Source: Candidatus Krumholzibacteriota bacterium (lineage in GTDB: Bacteria > Krumholzibacteriota > Krumholzibacteriia > JACNKJ01). Taken from it: a DNA stretch of 35,361 nt. The notes under the pieces were generated by a model. It saw only the letters and a program-made list of their open reading frames with translations, searched no databases and was not told the DNA's origin. Made by a program: the position numbers and the translations under genes. The stretch is from positions 1 through 35,361 of the forward strand of contig JAFGBK010000139.1 in the NCBI GenBank assembly GCA_016933175.1, in the 5' to 3' direction. Of the stretch, positions 24,117-33,300 are shown in pieces. The stretch's first letter is position 1. Each line of letters begins with the position of its first letter.

Positions 24117-26402
24117 ATGTCTCGGGGTGCTCGGTACGGAGTCAGCCTTCGCTGGAAATCCTGGATTCTGCTGGGAGTGCTCCTGCTCTTCGCGATCCCC
24201 GCTGGCGGCGACGACGCCAGCCGCGTGCCCGAGGGATTCGAGTTGCTGGACATGGTCGATCCCGCCGCCCTCTACTGCGAGACGCTGGGCTACGACTACC
24301 GGATCGTCGCCGGCCCAGGCGGCGAGCGCGGCCTGGTCACCCTGCCCGACGGGCGGCAGGTGGACGCCTGGAGCTTCTACCGCGGCGAGGTCGGCCGCAC
24401 GTTCACCTGGGGCGCGCTGAACGGCTACGCGCAGGCCGTCGTCGAGACCGACACCGGCCGGCGCCTGGTCTGCCTCGACGGCCAGGGCCGCGTGCTCGGC
24501 GGAGAGCTGGAACTGATGGGCCTGGCCGGCGATCTCTTCGCCGGCTCCGAGCGCGCCGCTGCCCCGGTGGTGATGGGGGATGCCGGGCGGGAGCTGCCCG
24601 CCAGCTTCGACTGGCGGGACCTGGACGGCTGCACGCCGATCCGGGCCCAGGGCAGCTGCGGCAGCTGCTGGGCCTTCGGGACCATGGCTCCCCTGGAGTG
24701 CAACATCCTCATCAAGGACGGCGTCGCGGAGGACCTGTCCGAGCAGTGGCTGGTCAGCTGCAACTCGGACGGCTACGACTGCGGCGGCGGCTGGTGGGTG
24801 CACGACTACCACCACTGGAAGACCGATCCCTGCGGCGACTCGGGCGCGGTGCTGGAAGCGGACTTCCCCTACGAGGCTGCCGACCTCGCCTGCAATTGCC
24901 CCTACCCCCACGCCTACTGGCTCGCGGACTGGGCCTACATCGGCGAGTCCTGGACGGTGCCCGGCGTCGAGCTGATCAAGGCGGCCATCTACGAGCACGG
25001 TCCGGTCTCCGTGGCCGTCAGCGTCAACACCGCCTTCCACGACTACGGCGGCGGCATCTTCCACGATCCGAACTCGGGCAGCATCAACCACGCCGTCGCC
25101 CTGGTGGGCTGGAACGACGACGGCGGGTACTGGATCCTGCGCAACTCCTGGGGCACCGACTGGGGCGAGGACGGCTACATGCGCATCACCTACGGCAGCC
25201 GCGACGTGGGCTACAACGCCTGCTTCGTCGAGTACCGGGATCCGCTGGCCCTCAGCGTCGAGGGCGGCGCTCCCGAGGCCATCCCGGCAGGAGTTCCCTG
25301 GAACCTGGATTTGCGCATCGAGGAGCTGGGCGACAGCTACGTCGCCGGCAGCGGCGTGGTGCACTACCGCCGCGGCAACGGGGCCTTCAGCCCCGTGGCG
25401 CTCGCGCCCCTGGGCGGAGACCTGTTCCGCGCCGTGCTGCCGGCCCCGGCCTGCGGCGACGTCACCGAGTACTACGTCAGCGCCGAGGCCGCCGACTACG
25501 GGACAATCCTCTGGCCCGCCGGCGGCGAGGCCGCGGCCCTGTACTGCTACACCGGGACGATGAGCACGGTCTTCGCCGACGACTTCGAGGCCGATCTCGG
25601 CTGGTCGGTGGAGAACGGCGGCGGGCTGGCCGACGGCGCCTGGGAGCGCGGCATCCCCGCCGACGGGGACCGCGGCGATCCTCCCGCCGACCACGATGGC
25701 TCGGGACGCTGCTACGTCACCGACAACGTCGCGGGTAACTCCGACGTGGACGACGGCTACACGCGCCTGATCTCGCCGGTCCTGGACCTGGAGCCGACCA
25801 AGGAGTACATCGTCCACTACGCGCTCTGGTACACGAACTACTGGGGGAACGACCCCGAGGACGACATCTTCGACGTGGATGTTTCGACGGATGGCGGCGC
25901 GAGCTGGTCGCTGCTGCGCCAGCACGGCCCGAGGACCCTGCCGGGCTGGGAGGAGCACTTCTTCCGCCTCAACGATCACGCCGAACCGGGCAGCCAGATC
26001 CGCCTGCGCTTCGAGGCCTCGGACCTGGGTGATGGATCGGTGGTCGAGGCGGGCCTGGACCAGTTCCGGATCAGCGAGCTGAGCTGCGGCATGACGGCCG
26101 TGGGCGAGGAGAGCGCCCCTGCGGGCCTGGCCCTGCTGCCCAACGTGCCCAATCCCTTCAATCCCAGCACGACGATCCACTACCGCCTGCCCGCCGCGGG
26201 CCCGGTCACGCTGAGCATCCATGACCTGAGCGGCCGCCGCCTCCACCTGCTCCTGGACGGCCGTATAGAGGCCGCCGGCGAGCATTCGATCCTCTGGGAC
26301 GGACGGGACGCGTCCGGGCGGCCGCTGGCCTCCGGCGTCTACTTCGCCCGCCTGGCGGTCGGCGAGCAGGTGACCCTGAGGAAGATGACGTTGCTGAAGT
26401 AG
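24117..26402 (+). CDS. Secreted papain-family (C1) cysteine protease with sorting domain
   Basis: A 761-residue exported protease. The ATG has AAGGAGAA upstream; residues 1-31 form a signal peptide (WILLGVLLLFAIPAGG). Residues about 35-155 could be a propeptide. The C1 peptidase spans about 160-375: oxyanion Q178, nucleophile C184 in QGSCGSCWAF, H325 in NHAVALVGW, N343 in RNSWGTDWGEDGYMRI, plus several likely disulfide cysteines. Next come an Ig/FN3-like part (about 380-480) and a jelly-roll, MAM-like adhesive domain (about 485-670, starting DDFEADLGWS, with 'SPVLDL'). Residues about 675-761 are a FlgD-Ig-like sorting domain (NVPNPFNPSTT to the end). All catalytic residues are present. It is likely exported and surface-bound or released. 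It stands alone between the tRNA-Arg and its partial copy. Confidence 0.94.
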   Translation: MSRGARYGVSLRWKSWILLGVLLLFAIPAGGDDASRVPEGFELLDMVDPAALYCETLGYDYRIVAGPGGERGLVTLPDGRQVDAWSFYRGEVGRTFTWGALNGYAQAVVETDTGRRLVCLDGQGRVLGGELELMGLAGDLFAGSERAAAPVVMGDAGRELPASFDWRDLDGCTPIRAQGSCGSCWAFGTMAPLECNILIKDGVAEDLSEQWLVSCNSDGYDCGGGWWVHDYHHWKTDPCGDSGAVLEADFPYEAADLACNCPYPHAYWLADWAYIGESWTVPGVELIKAAIYEHGPVSVAVSVNTAFHDYGGGIFHDPNSGSINHAVALVGWNDDGGYWILRNSWGTDWGEDGYMRITYGSRDVGYNACFVEYRDPLALSVEGGAPEAIPAGVPWNLDLRIEELGDSYVAGSGVVHYRRGNGAFSPVALAPLGGDLFRAVLPAPACGDVTEYYVSAEAADYGTILWPAGGEAAALYCYTGTMSTVFADDFEADLGWSVENGGGLADGAWERGIPADGDRGDPPADHDGSGRCYVTDNVAGNSDVDDGYTRLISPVLDLEPTKEYIVHYALWYTNYWGNDPEDDIFDVDVSTDGGASWSLLRQHGPRTLPGWEEHFFRLNDHAEPGSQIRLRFEASDLGDGSVVEAGLDQFRISELSCGMTAVGEESAPAGLALLPNVPNPFNPSTTIHYRLPAAGPVTLSIHDLSGRRLHLLLDGRIEAAGEHSILWDGRDASGRPLASGVYFARLAVGEQVTLRKMTLLK

Positions 26403-26430
26403 GTGAGCGTCGCGAATCCGATCGAAAGAG

Positions 26431-26455
26431 AGCCCGGCGCCGGCCGGGCTTTGCT
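26431..26455 (+). terminator. Possible weak terminator after the protease gene
   Basis: An 8-bp stem AGCCCGGC / GCCGGGCT with a four-base loop lies 28 bases after the stop. Only a short T run (TTTG) follows, so termination may be inefficient. Confidence 0.55.
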
Positions 26456-26471
26456 GATCGCCAACGGGGAG

Positions 26472-26514
26472 CTTCTACGCCGGATGTTGCAGGCTCGAGC
26501 CCTTCCGGGGTCGC
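26472..26514 (+). repeat. Degenerate copy of the tRNA-Arg 3' half (att-like direct repeat)
   Basis: Matches the tRNA-Arg gene from anticodon loop to just beyond its 3' end (23788-23830) at 39 of 43 aligned bases with no gap. The four changes (A to C, A to C, T to C, A to G) break T-stem pairing, and the 5' half is absent, so it cannot be a working tRNA. A direct repeat of a tRNA 3' end is the usual mark of integration by a tyrosine recombinase, but no integrase gene lies between the copies. Simple duplication and decay is the other reading. Confidence 0.8.
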
Positions 26515-26610
26515 TTGTTCCTCCAGCCTGCGTGAGTCCTCCCCGACATGATCATGCGCAGACCCCATCCTGATCCGGGAATACCGGACGTCAGGAGACA
26601 AGCATCCCGT

Positions 26611-26638
26611 TTGCAGGTGTCCTCGCTTCTGCTATGCT
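26611..26638 (+). promoter_or_regulatory. Sigma-70-like promoter upstream of the RsbW-STAS gene
   Basis: TTGCAG (26611-26616), a 16-base spacer and TATGCT (26633-26638). Transcription would start near 26645, leaving a leader of about 130 bases before the chosen start at 26776. Confidence 0.5.
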
Positions 26639-26775
26639 GACTCCAGGATAGAAGGGCTTCAGGGATTGGCGGAACGCCAGAAGGTGCTCTGTCATCATCA
26701 CTCCTGCGGGCCGAAGCGATCGGTGGTCAGCCGGGATCGGCCCGGGCGATCGTGTTGCGCAAAGGACTCACCGGG

Positions 26776-27468
26776 ATGTCCATGGAGACCGAGGTTCCTA
26801 GAACGCTGCATGGCCTCGGGCAGGTCTTCGCCTTCGCGGACCGCTTTTCTCGCGAAAACAAGCTGCCGCCCAGCTCGCACCGCCGACTCGACCTCGTTCT
26901 CGAGGAGCTGTTCACGAATCTCGTCAGGCACAACCAGGGCGGCCGTGACACCATTCACGTCGAGTTGAGCAAGGACGGGGGTCGCGTCCGCCTGAAGCTG
27001 GTCGACCGCGACGTGCCCGCCATCCCGCCTCTTGCCCCCAGGGCTTCGGATCCGGACGCGACCTTGCAGAGCCGGTCGCTGGGCGGCTGGGGGCTGCACC
27101 TGATCGAGCATTTCGTGGAGAGAGTCACCCATGCCTATTCAGGGGGCGATCACCACGTCGAAGCGATCATCGACCTGGAGGATGTTGTGTTCGAGATCAA
27201 GCAGGACGACCGGGGCACTATCGTCCTCTCGGGACGTTTCGATGCCCGGCAGGTGGATGCGGTGCGGGAGGTCCTCGCTTCGGTCCAAGAGACCTGCAAG
27301 GTGGATTTCATGGATCTGGATTACATCTCCAGCGCGGGGCTGGGGGTCATGCTAAGTTGTCAGAAGCGCCTCGCGGATCGCGGCCAGGAGCTCCTGCTCG
27401 CCAACCTGAACCCGCATATCCGCGAGATTTTCGAGATTGCGTTGCCAGGGGTGTTCACGATTCAATAG
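26776..27468 (+). CDS. Fusion of anti-sigma kinase (RsbW-like HATPase) and STAS domain
   Basis: A 230-residue cytosolic protein. ATG 26776 is preferred over GTG 26752 because AAAGGA lies nine bases upstream. Residues about 1-135 are an RsbW/SpoIIAB-like HATPase: N-box LVLEELFTNLVRH (E43/E44, N48), a modified G1 box (VDRDVPAIPP) and G2 box GGWGLHLIEHF (103-113). Residues about 140-230 are a STAS (RsbV/SpoIIAA-like) domain with DYISSAGLGVML (182-193), where the target serine normally lies. These are normally separate proteins in partner switching, the kinase phosphorylating the STAS protein. Whether this one acts on itself or on partners is unknown. The next gene, 56 bases on, is an ECF sigma factor, though ECFs are not the usual client of RsbW. 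Confidence 0.88.
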   Translation: MSMETEVPRTLHGLGQVFAFADRFSRENKLPPSSHRRLDLVLEELFTNLVRHNQGGRDTIHVELSKDGGRVRLKLVDRDVPAIPPLAPRASDPDATLQSRSLGGWGLHLIEHFVERVTHAYSGGDHHVEAIIDLEDVVFEIKQDDRGTIVLSGRFDARQVDAVREVLASVQETCKVDFMDLDYISSAGLGVMLSCQKRLADRGQELLLANLNPHIREIFEIALPGVFTIQ

Positions 27469-27498
27469 CGGCAAGGCTTGGTGATTCACTTCTCCACT

Positions 27499-27523
27499 AA
27501 CTTTCGCCCGGTCCACTTGTAAT
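27499..27523 (+). promoter_or_regulatory. Candidate ECF promoter (autoregulatory)
   Basis: AACTTTC (27499-27505), 11 bases, TTGTAAT (27517-27523). The same pair with identical spacing precedes the 12-residue repeat gene. The second box ends one base before the annotated ATG, so a start about seven bases later would fall inside the gene; either the start codon is downstream or the site works differently. Confidence 0.5.
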
Positions 27524-27524
27524 C

Positions 27525-28064
27525 ATGGTAGTACAGGAAGCGCAGCTGATCGCGAGGGCCGTGAATGGAGACGCGGAGGCCTTCGGGGCCATCGTTGACC
27601 TCTACATGGCGACGATCTACAAGGTGGCATTCCGCATGACCGGCGACAGGGACGATGCCATGGAAATCTCGCAGACGGTGTTCGTGAAGGTCTACGAGCG
27701 GCTCGGCACCTACGATCCCGCCTACCGCTTCTTCAGCTGGATCTACCGCATCGCCGTCAACGAGTCCCTCAACTTCATCAAGCGCCGGCGGCGGCTGGCA
27801 CCCCTGGACGGATTCGATCTCCAGGCGCCCTCCAATCCGGAAGGCGAGTACTCGCGCGCGGAGAGCGGCGAGTTGATTCAGGAGGCGCTTCTCCGAGTGA
27901 AACCGGACTTCCGTATCGTGTTGATTCTCAAGCACTTCCATGACTTATCCTATCGCGAGATCGCTGCCTTCCTGAGCATCCCCGAAAAGACGGTCAAGTC
28001 CCGGCTGTACACGGGCCGGCAGCTGCTCAAGGACATCCTGGTCAAGCGGGGCTACGAGAGATGA
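27525..28064 (+). CDS. ECF-type RNA polymerase sigma factor
   Basis: A 179-residue sigma factor with only regions 2 and 4, as in the ECF group. Region 2 (about 5-90): ARAVNGDAEAFGAIVDLY, 'ISQTVFVKVYERL', 'FFSWIYRIAVNESLNFIKRRRR'. Region 4 (about 115-170): QEALLRVKPDFRIVLILKHF, then the DNA-binding helix-turn-helix LSYREIAAFLSIPEKTVKSRLYTGRQLLK. No ribosome site precedes the ATG, and a promoter-like box abuts it, so the start is uncertain; GTG 27561 is the next candidate but would cut into the first helix. Its stop overlaps the anti-sigma start (ATGA), a typical sigma/anti-sigma pairing. Confidence 0.95.
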   Translation: MVVQEAQLIARAVNGDAEAFGAIVDLYMATIYKVAFRMTGDRDDAMEISQTVFVKVYERLGTYDPAYRFFSWIYRIAVNESLNFIKRRRRLAPLDGFDLQAPSNPEGEYSRAESGELIQEALLRVKPDFRIVLILKHFHDLSYREIAAFLSIPEKTVKSRLYTGRQLLKDILVKRGYER

Positions 28065-28825
28065 AACGCAAGCGGCAGCTCGAACTGATGCACGGAGAGA
28101 TCGACGGCGTCAACTCGCCGGACGAGAGCCGGGAGCTGGAGGCCTGCCTGTCGGCGGATCCGGCTCTGCGCCGGGAATACAAGGAGCTGTGCGAGCTGGC
28201 GCGCGTCATGGCCGTTGCCAGGGAACAGGAGCCCCCCGCCGCCCTCAGGAACATGATCCTGGACGCGACGGTCAGGCGCTCGGCCGCCGAGGGCCCCCGG
28301 CGGAGTTTCTGGCGCGGGCTCCTCGATTACCGCTGGAATCTCCGGGTGGCCTACGCCGTGGCCGCCATAGTCGTCGTCATCGGCGCCGTGGCCGTGCTGC
28401 TGTCTTACCACGGCGGTGACGCGGATCTGCTGCCCAGGGATGCGCTCTTCGGCACCCTGGGCGCGGAGAGGCAGGCGGCCGGCGGGGAATGCCTGGAACT
28501 CTCCGCCACCGGGGTGTCCGGCGAAGTCTGGAGCCGATCCGAGGCGGGGTGGTTCGTGGTCGACCTCGAGATCGACTCCCGGACGGAGGTCCAGATGCAG
28601 TGCGTCGTGCCCGAAGCGCTGCGGTTCTCCGGCTACTCCCCCGAGAAGGCGATCCGTCACGGGCTCCAGGTGAGAGGCGGGATTGTCCATCTGACCCACC
28701 AGGGCTCGAACCGCTACCGCCTCTTCTTCGCGGATCCCACCGCGACGGCACCGGCCGCCATCCTGCGAATCACCGCGGGCGACTCCACGCTCTTCGAGGG
28801 CACGGTCCCCGTCCACGCGGACTGA
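28061..28825 (+). CDS. Membrane-bound anti-sigma factor (putative)
   Basis: A 254-residue protein with one membrane segment (about 96-115, VAYAVAAIVVVIGAVAVLLS). The cytosolic N-terminus (1-92) is helical and charged like anti-sigma domains (MHGEIDGVN ... LEACLSADPALRREYKELCELARVM); it has no H-x3-C-x2-C zinc motif, so it belongs to the zinc-free type. The periplasmic part (about 116-254) is beta-rich and unassigned and could be the sensor. Evidence for the role is topology, the four-base overlap with the ECF sigma gene and helix pattern, not a named signature. A PrsW-like protease, the family that cleaves the anti-sigma RsiW in Bacillus, is encoded about 4.6 kb downstream on the same strand. 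Confidence 0.8.
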   Translation: MKRKRQLELMHGEIDGVNSPDESRELEACLSADPALRREYKELCELARVMAVAREQEPPAALRNMILDATVRRSAAEGPRRSFWRGLLDYRWNLRVAYAVAAIVVVIGAVAVLLSYHGGDADLLPRDALFGTLGAERQAAGGECLELSATGVSGEVWSRSEAGWFVVDLEIDSRTEVQMQCVVPEALRFSGYSPEKAIRHGLQVRGGIVHLTHQGSNRYRLFFADPTATAPAAILRITAGDSTLFEGTVPVHAD

Positions 28826-28842
28826 TTTTCCTCCCGGCAACC

Positions 28843-28867
28843 AACTTTCCGTTTCCCGCCTTGTATT
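28843..28867 (+). promoter_or_regulatory. Candidate ECF promoter for the 12-residue repeat gene
   Basis: AACTTTC (28843-28849), 11 bases, TTGTATT (28861-28867). Only one base of the two boxes differs from the copy before the ECF sigma gene. It would give a leader of about 40 bases with AAGGAGG before the ATG at 28916. Confidence 0.6.
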
Positions 28868-28915
28868 GCCTGTGAACCCAGACAGGCAGATCGCCGGATT
28901 CAAGGAGGCAAGACG

Positions 28916-30304
28916 ATGAGACGGACTAGGTATCTGCTAGGCGGGGCGATCGTGATCGCTCTCGGCGTGATCGTGTTCATCGCCATCAAGTTCCCGGGCT
29001 CGCCCAGCGAGGATGCGCGCGGCACGATTGGCGCCGTCGACAAGTACAGAGCCCCCCAGCTCGCGGAAGCGGACCTGGGACTGGCAGGAGAAGCGGCAGG
29101 CGGGAGCGGTGCTGGAGACGTTACCATCAACGTCGCGACCCTGCTCGAGCGGGCCTCCGTCCAGGAAAAGGCGGCCCTGCTGGAGCGGGCGACGCCCCAG
29201 GAACTGAGCAACCTGCTGTCCCGGCTCAGCATGGCCCAGAAGGCCGAGCTGTTCGAGCACTTCGATCAGCGGGAGGCGATGGGAACCTTCGACCGCGTGA
29301 TGTCGGAGGCGGAGCGTGGCGCCATCCTGTCCCGCGCGGGCTTCGCGCAGCAGGGTGACCGCGTCTTCGAACGCATGAACCAGGCGGAGGCGCAGGCGCT
29401 CTGGGAGCGGGTGAATCTGTCGGAGCAGGAGAGGGCCACCCTGTTCGAGAGGTCCAGCATCGCCATGCAGGAGAACGCCCTGCGCCGCGTATCCCTGGCG
29501 AAGCAGGCCGAGATTCTGGGCCGCGCGGACAAGGCCGCCCTGGCTTCGTTCCTGAGCCGGACGCCCATGCATCAGAAAGCGGCCTGGCTGGAGCGCTGCT
29601 CGCTCGCCGAGCAGGCCTCGCTGCTGAGCCGCGTCAAGCCGGCCCTGCAGATGTCGCTCCTGCAGAGAAGCTCGATGCAGGAGCAGGCGGCGCTGCTCGG
29701 CCGTGCCACACCGGAGCAGACCGCCAAGCTGTTCGAGCGCCTCAACCTGGCGGATCAGGTCGCCATCCTGGCGCGCGTGGCGCCCGAGTTCTGCAGGGAG
29801 ATGCTGGGCCGCATCGACCCCGAGATCCAGGCGGAGCTCTTCGGCCACTACGATCACCAGGAGGCGCTGCGAACCTTCGAACGCGTCATGCCGGCCGCGC
29901 AGAAGACCGATATCCTGGCCAGGGTCGACATGAAGCTTCAGGACTTCCAGCGCATGAATCACCAGGAGCAGGTCGCCCTGTTCAGCCGGATCGAGTTGAA
30001 GCCGCAGGAATGCGCCGCGCTCTTCGAGAAGTCCGATTTCGCCCTGCAGGCCGCCGCTCTGAGCCGCGTGCCGGAGCCGGATCTGATCAACCGCGTCTTC
30101 CAGAGCGAGACGGACTGGCGCGATGTCGCCTGGGGCCGGGCGTCGGTGGCGGACTGCGTGAGCATGCTGGGTAAGGCCACGCCCCAGGAGGTCGCGGACA
30201 TGCTCGCCCGCTCGGACATCAGCACGCAGGCGGCGCTGCTGGGCAAGGCCACGATGGAGGAGAAGGCCGAGCTCCTCGAGCGTGCCACGCGCATGGGCCT
30301 CTAG
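28916..30304 (+). CDS. Membrane-anchored protein of tandem 12-residue helical repeats
   Basis: A 462-residue protein I do not recognise. AAGGAGG precedes the ATG. Residues 6-25 form one membrane anchor (YLLGGAIVIALGVIVFIAIK); a Gly/Ala-rich linker runs to about 72. From about 76 to the end it is nearly all a tandem repeat of about 12 residues, roughly 32 copies, consensus L-L-x-R-A-[ST]-x-x-x-Q-A-x (LLERASVQEKAA, LLERATPQELSN, LLQRSSMQEQAA, LLGKATMEEKAE). A longer duplication also shows: LFEHFDQREAMGTFDRVM at 112 returns as LFGHYDHQEALRTFERVM at 308, a 196-residue period. It should form a helical solenoid, probably periplasmic. The pattern recalls the MgtE N-terminal domain but has a different spacing and no transporter. 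The gene lies behind a probable ECF promoter. Confidence 0.9.
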   Translation: MRRTRYLLGGAIVIALGVIVFIAIKFPGSPSEDARGTIGAVDKYRAPQLAEADLGLAGEAAGGSGAGDVTINVATLLERASVQEKAALLERATPQELSNLLSRLSMAQKAELFEHFDQREAMGTFDRVMSEAERGAILSRAGFAQQGDRVFERMNQAEAQALWERVNLSEQERATLFERSSIAMQENALRRVSLAKQAEILGRADKAALASFLSRTPMHQKAAWLERCSLAEQASLLSRVKPALQMSLLQRSSMQEQAALLGRATPEQTAKLFERLNLADQVAILARVAPEFCREMLGRIDPEIQAELFGHYDHQEALRTFERVMPAAQKTDILARVDMKLQDFQRMNHQEQVALFSRIELKPQECAALFEKSDFALQAAALSRVPEPDLINRVFQSETDWRDVAWGRASVADCVSMLGKATPQEVADMLARSDISTQAALLGKATMEEKAELLERATRMGL

Positions 30305-30315
30305 CGGCTGGAGAG

Positions 30316-33300
30316 GTGGCGGTCGTGCTGGCGGAGATCGCACTGTCGACGGAGATGCATGCAGGAGAGGGAAGGAGAGAGACTCGTCAACCCCACGAGG
30401 ACGGCAAGGGGCGTCGCCAACGGTTCGCGTCGCCCCTTGCTCTTGTCTGGGGCTGGATCCTGAGTGTCGCGCTCACCCTGCTGTCAGGCTCCGCGGCGGC
30501 GGAGACGGAGTTCTTCTATCGCTGTGTGGAGGGGGATGACCTTCGTCTTGCCTACTACAGCGAGGACCACGCCTACATCATTCCCCATCTCGCGCGCTGC
30601 TTCGAGAACTCCCTCCGCTTCCACAAGCGGCTCTTCCACTACACGCCCAGCGAGCCGGTGACCGTCCTGCTCCAGGACTTCGACGACTTCGGCTACGCCG
30701 GCACGACCACCATCCCCTACAACTACCTCACCCTCGGCATCGAGCCCTTCGAGCAGATCTACGACACCTGCCCCACCAACGAGCGCTTGAACTGGGTGAT
30801 GAACCACGAGCTGGTCCACGTCCTGGCCTGCGACCAGGCCGCGGGCCGCGACCGCTTCTTCCGCCGCCTGTTCCGGGGCAAGGTCTCCGCGACGGACAGC
30901 AATCCCCTCTCGATGCTCTACAGCTATCTGACCAGTCCGCGGCGCTACGCGCCGCGCTGGTATCACGAGGGCCTCGCCGTCTTCATGGAGACCTGGATGG
31001 CCGGCGGCATCGGCCGGGTCCTGGGCGGCTACGACGAGATGGTCTTCCGGACCATGGTCCGCGACGGCAGCTACTTCTACGAGTACGTGGGGCTCGAGTC
31101 CGAGGGGACCACGCAGAACTTCCAGATCGGCCAGACGGCCTACCTCTACGGCACGCGCTTCGTCAGCTACCTGGCCTACCACTACGGTCCGGAGAAGGTC
31201 CTGCGCTGGGCGCAGCGCCCCTCGGGCAGCGCGCCCGGCTACGCCGCCCAGTTCCGGCGGCTCTACGGGCGCAGCCTGGACGACGAGTGGTCCCGCTGGA
31301 TCGCCTGGGAGCGAGGATGGCAGCAGGCCAACCTCGACTCCATCCGGCAGTACCCGACCACGCCCTACCGCGTGCTCTCGCGGCAGCCTCTTGGCTCGGC
31401 GTCGCGAGCCTTCCTCGATCCGGAGCGCCGCCGACTCTACACGGCGGTGCGCTACCCGGGCGAGTTCGCCCAGATCGCCGCCATCGACATCGACAGCGGC
31501 GAGCTGAGCAAGGTCTGCGAGGTTACCAGTCCCGGCCTCTACTACGTCGCGTCCCTGGCATACGACCCCGACGGCGACACCCTGTTCTTCACCACGGACA
31601 ACGGCGGCCGCTGGCGCGATCTCAACGCCGTGGACCTCGCCACCGGCGAGGTCCGCTGCCTCATCGAGGACTCGCGGGCGGGCGACCTGGTCTTCAGCCG
31701 TCCCGACGGCGCCCTCTGGGGGGTGCAGCACCATCTAGGCAAGGCCCGCCTCGTCCGCTTCCCGCCGCCCTACACGGCCTGGCAGGAACTGCTGGTCCTG
31801 CCCTACGGCAAGGACCTCTTCGACATCGACGTCTCGCTGGACGGCCAGCAAATCACCGGCACCCTGGCCGAGGTGGACGGCAGCCAGCGCCTGATCCGCC
31901 TCGACATCGCGGGGCTCTTTCTCGGCCTCAGCGCCTACGACGTGCTCTGGGAGTTCAAGGACAACACGGCGGCGAACTTCGTGCACTCTGCCGACGGCCG
32001 CCACCTCTACGGGACCTCGTACTACACCGGCACCTCCAACGTCTTCCGCTACGACTTCGAGAGCCAGGAGATGGCCTGCCTCAGCAACTGCGAGACGGGC
32101 TTCTTCCGGCCCCTGCCGGCGCCCCCGGACTCCCTGGTCGTCTTCCGCTTCACGGGCGACGGCCTGCAGCCGGTGATGATCCCCGAGCGCGCCATCGACG
32201 ACGTGGCGCCGGTCCGGTATCTGGGCCAGGCCATCGTCGAGGCCCATCCCGTCGTCAAGGACTGGGTGCTCGGCTCGCCGCGGGAGGTGGTCCTCGATTC
32301 CACGCTCATGACCGCGAAGAGATACAGCGGCCTGCGCAGCCTGAGGCTGGCCGCGGCCTATCCCATCGTGGAGGGCTACGGGGACTACCCCGCCTACGGC
32401 CTGCACTGCGATGTCATGGATCCTCTGTGGCAGCACAAGCTCGAGGTCGCCCTGAGCTACACGCCGCACATGTCCCTGCCCGAAGAGGAGCGCCTGCACG
32501 CCAGCGGCAGCTACCGTCACCACCACTGGACCCTGGACGCTGGCTACAACGCCGCCGATTTCTACGACCTGTTCGGGCCCACCAAGCGGAGCTTCAAGGG
32601 CACCTCCCTCGGCCTGAGCTACGCGGGCTACCTGATCGACGAGCAGCCGCGGCAGCTCCGCTACACCCTCGGCCTGGAGGGCTTCGATGGCCTCGAGACG
32701 GTGCCGGGAGCACAGGACGTCGAGACCGCGCAGGACTGGTATCTCCAGGGCATGGCGAATCTGCGCTACAGCGACCTGCACGGCACCATCGGCGCCATCG
32801 AGGCCGAGAAGGGCCTGCAGCTCGGCCTCGTCGCGGCGAGCACCTGGAGCGAATCGGACTTCCTGTCCTGCTTCGGCAACCTGACCTGGGGCGTGCTCCT
32901 GCCCTGGGATCATTCCTCCCTCTGGTTCCGGACGGCCCTGGGCCAGGCCTTCGGCGAGCGGGACGATCCGTTCTCCAACTTCTACTTTGGCGGCTTCGGC
33001 AACAACTGGGTGGACCACGGGCGGATCAATCGCTACCGGCAGCCCTTCAGCTTCCCGGGCATGGCGATCAGCAGCATCGCCGGGCGGAACTTCGCCAGGG
33101 GCGGGCTGGAATGGACGCTGCCTCCCCTCCGCTTCCGCCGGCTCGGCGTCCCCGCCCTCTACTGCAACTGGTCGCGCCTGGCCCTGTTCACCAATCTCCT
33201 GCTGACGGATCTGGACGATGGACAGGTGCGGCAGGAGCTTGTAGATTGGGGCGCGCAGCTGAACTTCCGGGTCGTGCTCTTCTCGTCCCTGGAGTCGACG

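Larger units (their letters stand above)
26403..26775 (+). other. Intergenic region after the protease
   Basis: 373 bases without a gene I can support. In order it holds a hairpin (26431-26450), a partial copy of the tRNA-Arg 3' half (26472-26514), a short inverted repeat TCCGG-GAATA-CCGGA (arms 26574-26578 and 26584-26588), a sigma-70-like promoter (26611-26638), and a leader of about 130 bases. Confidence 0.6.
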
